Shown here in pieces: positions 9,813 through 17,480 of a DNA stretch of 64,000 nucleotides. This DNA comes from Maribacter polysiphoniae (lineage in GTDB: Bacteria > Bacteroidota > Bacteroidia > Flavobacteriales > Flavobacteriaceae): positions 248,001 to 312,000 of the forward strand of contig NZ_QGGQ01000004.1 in NCBI RefSeq assembly GCF_003148665.1, read 5' to 3'. The first letter of the stretch is position 1. Each line of letters starts with the position of its first letter. A model generated the notes under the pieces. It searched no databases. It was not told the DNA's origin and saw nothing but the letters and a program-made list of their open reading frames with translations. Made by a program: the position numbers and the translations under genes.

Positions 9813-10247
9813 ATGAAAGATGCAACTATTGATTATGTACTAAGAGCCACTTGGCAAGCCGTTGCTAGGATGTATAATGAACAGGCAAAAACTTTTGATT
9901 CCACCATGGCGGTCGGTTTTACTTTATTGAGTATAGATCCCAAAACAGGAACACCGTCTACGGCGTTGGGTCCAAAAATGGGGATGGAAGCCACCAGCCT
10001 TTCCAGGATACTCAAAAGTATTGAGGACAAAGGGTTGATAAAGCGGAAGCCAAACCCGAAGGATGGTAGAGGGGTTTTGATCCATCTTACCGATTTTGGT
10101 CTTGAGAAAAGAAAGGATTCCAAGGATGTGGTACTGCGTTTTAATGAAGTAGTACGTGCCCATGTCACCGATGAGAAATTGGATTGTTTTTATGAAGTCA
10201 TGGAAACGATAAACAAGCTTGTGGCAGAAAAGAACATTTATAAATGA
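9813..10247 (+). CDS. MarR-family transcriptional regulator
   Basis: 144 residues, the normal MarR length. The winged helix spans about residues 45-105: TALGPKMGMEATSLSRILKS is the helix-turn-helix and DKGLIKRKPNPKDGRGVLIH is the wing with its Asp/Arg signature. ATG 9813 (MKDATIDYVL) is chosen because the upstream TTG lies in the promoter. It is the first gene of a same-strand set with the dehydrogenase/hydratase (33-bp gap), thiolase and acyl-CoA dehydrogenase. By analogy with FadR-like MarR regulators it probably represses this operon and responds to acyl-CoA or free fatty acids. That role is inferred from context. Confidence 0.9.
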   Translation: MKDATIDYVLRATWQAVARMYNEQAKTFDSTMAVGFTLLSIDPKTGTPSTALGPKMGMEATSLSRILKSIEDKGLIKRKPNPKDGRGVLIHLTDFGLEKRKDSKDVVLRFNEVVRAHVTDEKLDCFYEVMETINKLVAEKNIYK

Positions 10248-10280
10248 AATTCAACATTAAATTAATACAGCTTTAACTAC

Positions 10281-12686
10281 ATGAACAAGCACATTGAAAA
10301 AGTAGCGGTAATTGGTTCTGGAATAATGGGAAGTGGTATTGCATGCCATTTTGCCAATATTGGGGTCGAGGTTCTATTGCTAGACATCGTCCCACGGGAA
10401 CTTGATGACAAAGAAAAGGCCAAAGGACTCACCTTGGAAGACAAGGTCGTTCGTAATAGATTGGTGAATAATTCTTTGACTACGGCCTTAAAGTCGAAGC
10501 CCTCCCCTATTTACCATCAAAAATTCGCTTCTAGGATCACCACGGGGAATCTTGAGGATGATATTGCCAAAGTAGCCGAAGTAGATTGGATTATCGAGGT
10601 AGTGGTAGAACGTTTGGACATCAAGCAAAAGGTTTTTGAAAACCTTGAAAAATACAGGAAACCAGGCACGTTGATAACCTCAAACACCTCTGGCATCCCT
10701 ATCAAGTTCATGTCCGAAGGGCGTAGTGACGATTTCCAAAAACATTTTTGTGGCACCCACTTTTTCAATCCTGCCCGTTATTTAAAATTGTTCGAAATCA
10801 TTCCTGGACCTAAAACAGCCCCGGAAGTTTTGGAATTTCTAAACGGATATGGTGAGAAATTCTTGGGCAAGACCTCGGTAGTGGCCAAGGACACCCCTGC
10901 ATTTATTGGAAACCGTATCGGTATTTTCAGTATCCAAAGCCTTTTCCATATGGTTAAGGAGATGGGCATGACCGTTGAGGAAGTGGATAAGTTGACCGGA
11001 CCTGTAATCGGCAGGCCCAAATCAGCCACTTTCCGTACTGTCGATGTCGTAGGTATGGATACCTTGGTGCATGTGGCCAACGGCCTGTATGAGAATTGTC
11101 CCAAAGATGAAAAGCATGGACTTTTCAAATTACCCGACTTCATCAATACCATGATGGAAAATAAATGGTTGGGTAGTAAAACCGGTCAAGGTTTTTACAA
11201 GAAAGTAAAAGGAAAGGACGGTAAAAGCGAAATTTTGACCTTGGATTTGGACAGTATGGAATACCGTTCCAAAAAAAGCGCAAAATTTGCCACACTCGAA
11301 CTGACAAAGACCATTGATAAGGTCGTAGACCGCTTTAAGGTACTTGTTGGAGGTAAGGACAAGGCTGGTGATTTTTACAGAAAGAGCTTTGCTGCCTTAT
11401 TCGCATACGTATCGCACAGAATTCCGGAGATATCCGATGAGCTTTATAAGATCGATGATGCCATGAAGGCCGGTTTTGGCTGGGAGCATGGTCCTTTCCA
11501 GATTTGGGATGCCATTGGACTCCAAAAAGGTCTTGATATAATGAAATCGGAAGGTGAGGAACCTGCCGCATGGGTAACCGAAATGGTAGCCGCAGGTATG
11601 GATTCATTCTATTCGGTAAAGGAAGGAGCTTCCTATTTCTACGATATCCCTTCAAAATCCATGTTGAAGGTACCTGGACAGGACGCCTTTATCATTTTGG
11701 ATAATATCCGCAAATCGAATGAAGTATTCAAAAACAGCGGAGTGGTTATTGAGGATCTTGGCGATGGCATTTTAAATTTGGAATTCCAATCCAAAATGAA
11801 CACCATTGGAGGGGATGTACTGGCCGGATTGAACAAAGCGATCGATTTGGCTGAAAAAGATTTCCAAGGATTGATTGTCGGAAACCAAGGCGCCAACTTC
11901 TCTGTAGGTGCCAATATTGGAATGATATTCATGATGGCCGTTGAGCAGGAATATGATGAACTGAATATGGCGACCAAAATGTTCCAGGATACGATGATGC
12001 GCATGCGCTATTCATCAATACCGACGATTTCGGCTCCCCACGGTATGACCTTGGGTGGTGGTTGCGAGTTATCCATGCATGCCGATAAAGTGGTAGCCGC
12101 GGCTGAAACCTATATCGGATTGGTCGAATTTGGTGTAGGGGTAATTCCCGGTGGTGGTGGATCCAAGGAATTTGCGCTTAGGGCCTCAGACACCTTTAAG
12201 AAAAATGATGTGGAACTCAATGTACTTCAGGAATATTTCATGACCATTGGCATGGCAAAAGTCTCAACTTCCGCCTATGAAGCCTACGATCTCGGTATTC
12301 TTCAAAAAGGAAAGGATATTGTTGTCGTGAACAAGGACAGACAAATTGCCACGGCAAAAGCCTATGCAAAATTGATGGCGGAAACGGGATACACCAAGCC
12401 TGTAAAACGCAAGGACATCAAAGTGCTTGGAAAACAGGCGTTGGGAATGTTCCTTGTAGGTACGGATGCCATGGAAGCCAGTCATTTCATCAGTGAACAC
12501 GACCAGAAAATAGCCAACAAATTGGCATACGTTATGGCCGGTGGCGATCTTTCAGAACCTACTCTGGTCAGTGAACAATATCTACTGGATATAGAACGGG
12601 AAGCATTTTTAAGTTTATGTACGGAACGCAAGACATTGGAACGAATCCAACATATGTTGAAAACAGGTAAACCGCTTCGCAATTAA
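10281..12686 (+). CDS. 3-hydroxyacyl-CoA dehydrogenase / enoyl-CoA hydratase fusion
   Basis: 801-residue bifunctional beta-oxidation enzyme. The dehydrogenase half comes first: the NAD-binding motif IGSGIMGSGIACHFANIG is at residues ~11-28 and the substrate motif THFFNPARYLKLFEIIPG is near 162, followed by two HAD C-terminal domains. The crotonase-like part lies at residues ~490-690, with GANFSVGANIGMI and HGMTLGGGCELSMHAD as its oxyanion-hole and catalytic regions. The order (dehydrogenase, then hydratase) is the reverse of E. coli FadB/FadJ and is the form common in Bacteroidota. Cytoplasmic; the next gene supplies the thiolase. Confidence 0.93.
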   Translation: MNKHIEKVAVIGSGIMGSGIACHFANIGVEVLLLDIVPRELDDKEKAKGLTLEDKVVRNRLVNNSLTTALKSKPSPIYHQKFASRITTGNLEDDIAKVAEVDWIIEVVVERLDIKQKVFENLEKYRKPGTLITSNTSGIPIKFMSEGRSDDFQKHFCGTHFFNPARYLKLFEIIPGPKTAPEVLEFLNGYGEKFLGKTSVVAKDTPAFIGNRIGIFSIQSLFHMVKEMGMTVEEVDKLTGPVIGRPKSATFRTVDVVGMDTLVHVANGLYENCPKDEKHGLFKLPDFINTMMENKWLGSKTGQGFYKKVKGKDGKSEILTLDLDSMEYRSKKSAKFATLELTKTIDKVVDRFKVLVGGKDKAGDFYRKSFAALFAYVSHRIPEISDELYKIDDAMKAGFGWEHGPFQIWDAIGLQKGLDIMKSEGEEPAAWVTEMVAAGMDSFYSVKEGASYFYDIPSKSMLKVPGQDAFIILDNIRKSNEVFKNSGVVIEDLGDGILNLEFQSKMNTIGGDVLAGLNKAIDLAEKDFQGLIVGNQGANFSVGANIGMIFMMAVEQEYDELNMATKMFQDTMMRMRYSSIPTISAPHGMTLGGGCELSMHADKVVAAAETYIGLVEFGVGVIPGGGGSKEFALRASDTFKKNDVELNVLQEYFMTIGMAKVSTSAYEAYDLGILQKGKDIVVVNKDRQIATAKAYAKLMAETGYTKPVKRKDIKVLGKQALGMFLVGTDAMEASHFISEHDQKIANKLAYVMAGGDLSEPTLVSEQYLLDIEREAFLSLCTERKTLERIQHMLKTGKPLRN

Positions 12687-12747
12687 TTGTGAACCTTTTC
12701 GCCTGTTGCAATCGGCTTCGGGCACCTTTAATTTAAATTACAAATGC

Positions 12748-12775
12748 TAAGAGCCAAGAGCTAATAGCCAAAAGC
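12748..12775 (+). repeat. Four-copy 7-bp tandem repeat
   Basis: Four adjacent heptamers fit the pattern YAADAGC (D = A/G/T): TAAGAGC, CAAGAGC, TAATAGC, CAAAAGC. The array ends 7 bases before the thiolase ATG, so it occupies the ribosome-binding region. Confidence 0.75.
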
Positions 12776-12782
12776 ATAGATA

Positions 12783-13973
12783 ATGAAAACAGCATATATA
12801 GTAAAAGCTTATAGAACTGCAGTGGGCAAAGCACCCAAAGGGGTATTCCGTTTTAAGCGAACCGATGAGTTGGCGGCGGAAACCATAGAATACATGATGA
12901 AGGAGTTGCCCGACTTCGATAAGAAACGAATCGACGATGTCATTGTCGGCAACGCTATGCCGGAAGGATCCCAAGGACTTAACATGGCCCGTCTGATATC
13001 GTTAATGGGACTGGACATTGTTGATGTACCCGGGGTTACCGTGAATCGATTTTGTTCTTCGGGAATAGAGACCATTGGTATAGCCACGGCTAAAATCCAA
13101 GCGGGTATGGCCGACTGTATTATTGCAGGGGGTGCCGAGAGTATGAGTTCCGTTCCCATGACAGGTTATAAGACCGAACTTAATTACGACCTGGTAAAAT
13201 CAGGACACGAAGATTACTATTGGGGAATGGGCAATACGGCAGAGGCTGTTGCCAACGAATTCAATGTTTCCCGGGAAGATCAGGATGAATTTGCCTATAA
13301 CTCCCACATGAAAGCCTTAAAGGCACAGGCCGAGGATCGTTTTCAAGATCAAATCGTCCCTATTGAAGTGGAGCAAACGTATTTGGATGAGAACGGTAAA
13401 AAGGCCACTAAAAAATATACCGTGACCAAGGACGAAGGTCCAAGGGCCGGGACGAGTAAGGAAGTATTGGCAAAATTACGCCCTGTATTCGCCGCTGGCG
13501 GAAGTGTTACCGCAGGGAATTCATCACAAATGAGTGACGGAGCCGCTTTTGTATTGGTCATGAGTGAGGAAATGGTCAAAGAATTAAACCTGGAACCCAT
13601 TGCCCGATTGGTCAATTACGCAGCTGCTGGGGTTGAGCCCAGAATCATGGGGATTGGTCCCGTAAAGGCAATTCCAAAGGCCTTGAAACAGGCTGGATTA
13701 AAGCAGAATGATATTGAATTAATAGAATTGAACGAAGCTTTCGCTTCCCAATCCTTGGCCGTAATGAGGGAACTGGACCTCAACCAAGAAATTGTCAATG
13801 TGAATGGCGGTGCCATTGCCCTGGGTCACCCCTTAGGTTGTACCGGTGGTAAATTATCCGTTCAACTATTCGATGAAATGCGGAAAAGGAATATGCAAGG
13901 TAAATATGGTATGGTAACCATGTGCGTCGGAACAGGGCAAGGCGCTGCAGGAATCTATGAGTTTTTAAAATAA
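12783..13973 (+). CDS. fadA: Acetyl-CoA C-acyltransferase (3-ketoacyl-CoA thiolase)
   Basis: 396-residue thiolase that cleaves 3-ketoacyl-CoA with CoA in the last step of beta-oxidation. All catalytic residues are present: the acyl-accepting Cys91 in VNRFCSSGIETIG, His349 in GGAIALGHPLGCTGG, and Cys381 in TMCVGTGQGAA. It is the third gene of the MarR-led set and lies 18 bp before the acyl-CoA dehydrogenase. The 96-bp spacer to the dehydrogenase/hydratase gene holds a 7-bp tandem repeat that may influence translation. A biosynthetic acetoacetyl-CoA role is less likely given the neighbours. Confidence 0.94.
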   Translation: MKTAYIVKAYRTAVGKAPKGVFRFKRTDELAAETIEYMMKELPDFDKKRIDDVIVGNAMPEGSQGLNMARLISLMGLDIVDVPGVTVNRFCSSGIETIGIATAKIQAGMADCIIAGGAESMSSVPMTGYKTELNYDLVKSGHEDYYWGMGNTAEAVANEFNVSREDQDEFAYNSHMKALKAQAEDRFQDQIVPIEVEQTYLDENGKKATKKYTVTKDEGPRAGTSKEVLAKLRPVFAAGGSVTAGNSSQMSDGAAFVLVMSEEMVKELNLEPIARLVNYAAAGVEPRIMGIGPVKAIPKALKQAGLKQNDIELIELNEAFASQSLAVMRELDLNQEIVNVNGGAIALGHPLGCTGGKLSVQLFDEMRKRNMQGKYGMVTMCVGTGQGAAGIYEFLK

Positions 13974-13991
13974 ATTAAAAAAATTAATACT

Positions 13992-15803
13992 ATGAGTACC
14001 GAAACAAAAAGCGAAGATCTTCTAAGAGGAGGTCAATTCCTGGTAAAAGAAACCCAATGTGAGGATGTTTTTACGTTGGAAGACCTATCGGAAGAGCAAC
14101 GCATGATGCGTGACAGCACCAAGGAATTCGTTGATCGTGAACTTTGGGCCCATTGGGAACGTTTTGAAAAGAAAGACTATGCCTATACAGAGGAATGCAT
14201 GCGTAAGGCTGGTGAGCTTGGACTTTTGTCCATTGCCGTTCCTGAAGCTTATGGCGGCATGGGAATGGGATTCGTGTCCACCATGTTGGTATGTGATTAT
14301 ATCTCCGGGGCAACAGGATCGTTTAGCACGGCTTTCGGTGCCCACACCGGAATCGGCACCATGCCCATAACTTTATACGGAACCGAGGAACAAAAACAGA
14401 AATACGTACCTAAATTAGCCTCTGGGGAATGGTTTGGGGCCTATTGCCTAACAGAACCTGGGGCTGGATCCGATGCGAACTCGGGCAAGACCAAAGCCGT
14501 ACTTTCCGAAGATGGCAAATACTATTCGATTACAGGACAGAAAATGTGGATATCCAATGCAGGGTTCTGTAATATGTTCATCGTTTTTGCCCGAATCGAG
14601 GATGATAAGTATATCACCGGCTTTATCGTGGAAAATGATCCCGAAAATGGCATATCATTGGGTGACGAGGAAAAAAAATTGGGAATCCACTCCTCCTCTA
14701 CCCGTCAAGTGTTCTTTAACGAAACCAAGGTACCTGTTGAGAATATGCTTTCTGAACGTGGAAATGGTTTCAAGATTGCCATGAATGCGTTGAATGTTGG
14801 TCGAATCAAATTGGCTGCCGCTTGTTTGGATGCCCAACGTCGTATCATTGGGGAATCTGTAAAGTATGCCAACGAACGCAAACAATTCAACACCCCGATC
14901 ATCAATTTTGGGGCCATAAAAGCCAAGATTGCTGAAATGGCCGCAAACACCTATGCCAGTGAATCAGCCAGTTATCGTGCGGCCAAGAACATCGAGGATA
15001 GGATTGCCATGCGGGAAGCTGCCGGCAACACCCATCAAGAGGCCGAATTGAAAGGGGTCGAGGAATATGCCATTGAATGTTCCATCTTAAAGGTTGCGGT
15101 TTCAGAACACGTACAGAGCACAACGGATGAGGGGATACAGATTTTCGGAGGTATGGGATTCAGTGCAGACGCACCGATGGAAAAAGCATGGAGGGATGCC
15201 CGTATCGCACGTATTTATGAAGGCACCAATGAAATAAACAGAATGTTGGCCGTAGGTATGTTGGTCAAAAAAGCCATGAAAGGCCATGTTGACCTTCTAG
15301 GGCCCGCAACAAAGGTCGGAGAGGAATTAATGGGAATACCATCGTTTGATACCCCTGATTTTTCGACACTTTTCGCAGAGGAAAAAGACATGATCGCCAA
15401 AATGAAAAAGGTTTTTCTAATGGTAGCCGGTAGTGCTGTACAGAAGTACGGTACCGAACTTGAAAACCATCAACAGTTGATGATGTCCGCGGCCGATATC
15501 CTAATCCAGATTTATATGGCGGAATCTACGATTCTTAGAACCGAGAAGAATGCCAAACGTTTTGGAGAGGAAGCCCAGAGCATACAAATAGCGATGTCCA
15601 GACTTTATTTGTACAATTCTGTTGAAATCGCCATATCCAAAGGTAAGGAAGCTATTATTTCCTTTGCTGAAGGTGATGAGCAACGTATGATGTTAATGGG
15701 ACTTAAACGTTTCACAAAATATACCAATAACCCGAATGTAGTGGCCTTGAGAACACAAATTGCCGATAGGATCGCTGCAGATAACGGTTACACCTTTGAC
15801 TAA
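13992..15803 (+). CDS. Acyl-CoA dehydrogenase, long form
   Basis: 603 residues, longer than the ~380-residue medium-chain type and similar to VLCAD-like bacterial enzymes with an extra C-terminal helical domain. The FAD/substrate motif AYCLTEPGAGSDANS is near residue 155, and the catalytic base is expected at Glu410 in ARIYEGTNEINRM. DEGIQIFGGMGFSADAPMEKAWRDARI is the usual tetramer and FAD signature. Residues ~450-603 form the added domain. It catalyses the first oxidation of beta-oxidation and passes electrons to ETF. It is the last gene of the operon, closed by a strong terminator. Confidence 0.94.
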   Translation: MSTETKSEDLLRGGQFLVKETQCEDVFTLEDLSEEQRMMRDSTKEFVDRELWAHWERFEKKDYAYTEECMRKAGELGLLSIAVPEAYGGMGMGFVSTMLVCDYISGATGSFSTAFGAHTGIGTMPITLYGTEEQKQKYVPKLASGEWFGAYCLTEPGAGSDANSGKTKAVLSEDGKYYSITGQKMWISNAGFCNMFIVFARIEDDKYITGFIVENDPENGISLGDEEKKLGIHSSSTRQVFFNETKVPVENMLSERGNGFKIAMNALNVGRIKLAAACLDAQRRIIGESVKYANERKQFNTPIINFGAIKAKIAEMAANTYASESASYRAAKNIEDRIAMREAAGNTHQEAELKGVEEYAIECSILKVAVSEHVQSTTDEGIQIFGGMGFSADAPMEKAWRDARIARIYEGTNEINRMLAVGMLVKKAMKGHVDLLGPATKVGEELMGIPSFDTPDFSTLFAEEKDMIAKMKKVFLMVAGSAVQKYGTELENHQQLMMSAADILIQIYMAESTILRTEKNAKRFGEEAQSIQIAMSRLYLYNSVEIAISKGKEAIISFAEGDEQRMMLMGLKRFTKYTNNPNVVALRTQIADRIAADNGYTFD

Positions 15804-15835
15804 TTCAGATTGATCTTCGGAACTATTCTGAAGTA

Positions 15836-15866
15836 AAAACCACTCCCAATCGGAGTGGTTTTTTTG
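15836..15866 (+). terminator. Rho-independent terminator of the beta-oxidation operon
   Basis: ACCACTCC pairs with GGAGTGGT around a 5-base loop (15839-15859), followed by a T-run. Confidence 0.9.
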
Positions 15867-15990
15867 TTTTGTAAATATTACGGTCATTAATGTAATAGAA
15901 ACCATACTATTTCCAAATTTTAACAAATTTTTAGTTTTTTGTTAATTTATTTGATATTTTGCTCCTTATTAACTCAAACTAAAAAGAAGT

Positions 15991-17397
15991 ATGAAAAAAA
16001 GTGTTAACATTTTAAAAAAAAGTTATTTACCAGTTTGCTTGGCACTACTGTTTTTAAGTTCGTGTTCAACGGAGAACGACGTTACCAACGACACTGAGCT
16101 CAATGCTGTTTACGCAAAAACCTCTTTCAAAACGGATTACATGGTTATTTTAAAAAGTGAAAGCATTCCTAATGGCTTCGAAGCTGAAATGGAAAGCTTC
16201 GGTGCAACGGTAAAATCGACTATTCCGGAAATCGGCGTTTTAGTCGTTTCTTCAAGCGAAAATGTCAGCAATAAAATTTCTAAAAAAGGAAATGTTCGAT
16301 CAGTGGTACCTGACTTGAATGTACAATGGATTGAGCCAAGTGATTTTGCTCCTTTGGCATCTCCGCTAAGTATTGGAAGTGATGAGTTCTACTTTGATCT
16401 TTTATGGGGAATGGATGCCATTGATGCTCCAGAAGCTTGGAATACGGGACAGACGGGAGCTGGCGTTAGGGTAGCAGTATTGGATTCCGGAATGGATGGG
16501 ACCCACCCCGATATAGCTCCAAATTTAAACACAGGGCTTAGCGCCTCATTTATTGAAGATGAAGATTGGCAAGTTCAACCTGGTAGTTACTTTAATCACG
16601 GAACGCATGTTGCCGGGACAATTGCAGCCGCAGACAACGAAATTGGGGTTATTGGTGTAGCACCAAATGCTGAAATTGTAGCCGTAAAGGTACTATCTGA
16701 GTTTTCTGGCTCCGGACCTTTTAGCAGTATTAATGCAGGAATCGTATATGCTGCTGATATAGAGGCAGACGTTATAAACATGAGCCTAGGAGCAACCTTA
16801 AATAAAAATGGTAAATTTTATGATGAGGATGGTAATTTCACAGATAAAATTCCTTCTAAATACATACAAGAAGTGGTACATGCGCAACAAAGGGCCATTA
16901 ATTATGCCTATAGAAAAGGTGTTACTATTGTGGTTTCTGCTGGCAACGGAGGCGAAAATTTCGATGGTAATGGCTCAACAATTAAGCTGCCCGCTAGTTT
17001 AAACAACGTAATCTCTGTTTCTGCCACGGCACCTGAAAGCTGGATTGAAAACCCTTTAGGTGATTTAGATCTACCTGCTAGTTACACGGATTATGGAAGA
17101 AGCCATGTCACCGTTTCCGCACCTGGAGGTGATTTCGACAGCCCAAGTGATTTTTGGTTTTATGATATGGTCTTAAGCGCTAGTCCTGGAGGTTGGTTTT
17201 TCAGCGCAGGCACTAGTATGGCATCGCCACACGTAGCCGGAGTTGCTGCTTTGATCATTGGTAAGAATGGAGGACAGATGGATCCACATGAGGTTACCAA
17301 GCAACTAACCAACACCGCTGATAATATAGATGGTAATGGAGCCAGTCTTTATCATGGTAAAGGAAGGGTAAATGCCTATAGGGCGGTTACTGAATAA
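15991..17397 (+). CDS. Subtilisin-like serine protease (S8) lipoprotein
   Basis: 468 residues. The signal peptide carries a lipobox ending LSSC (Cys25). An I9-type inhibitory propeptide follows at about residues 46-112, then the S8 catalytic domain. The catalytic triad is Asp165 (VAVLDSGMDGTHPD), His203 (NHGTHVAGT) and Ser409 (AGTSMASPHVAG). The oxyanion Asn is in VVSAGNGG. No C-terminal secretion domain is visible, so the enzyme is probably a membrane-anchored envelope protease. It is monocistronic, with terminators on both sides. Codon and base use seem somewhat more AT-rich than in the beta-oxidation genes. Confidence 0.93.
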   Translation: MKKSVNILKKSYLPVCLALLFLSSCSTENDVTNDTELNAVYAKTSFKTDYMVILKSESIPNGFEAEMESFGATVKSTIPEIGVLVVSSSENVSNKISKKGNVRSVVPDLNVQWIEPSDFAPLASPLSIGSDEFYFDLLWGMDAIDAPEAWNTGQTGAGVRVAVLDSGMDGTHPDIAPNLNTGLSASFIEDEDWQVQPGSYFNHGTHVAGTIAAADNEIGVIGVAPNAEIVAVKVLSEFSGSGPFSSINAGIVYAADIEADVINMSLGATLNKNGKFYDEDGNFTDKIPSKYIQEVVHAQQRAINYAYRKGVTIVVSAGNGGENFDGNGSTIKLPASLNNVISVSATAPESWIENPLGDLDLPASYTDYGRSHVTVSAPGGDFDSPSDFWFYDMVLSASPGGWFFSAGTSMASPHVAGVAALIIGKNGGQMDPHEVTKQLTNTADNIDGNGASLYHGKGRVNAYRAVTE

Positions 17398-17414
17398 AAG
17401 AAAACTTCCTAAAA

Positions 17415-17457
17415 ACAAAAATCCGTCCCGACAGTATCGTCAGGACGGATTTTTTAT
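17415..17457. terminator. Bidirectional terminator between the two protease genes
   Basis: ATCCGTCC (17421-17428) pairs with GGACGGAT (17443-17450), with a T-run on the plus side and A-rich sequence before. Partial symmetry inside the loop (CGACAGTATCGTC) lengthens the structure. Confidence 0.85.
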
Positions 17458-17480
17458 TCTATTACTATTTCCTGATTGGG

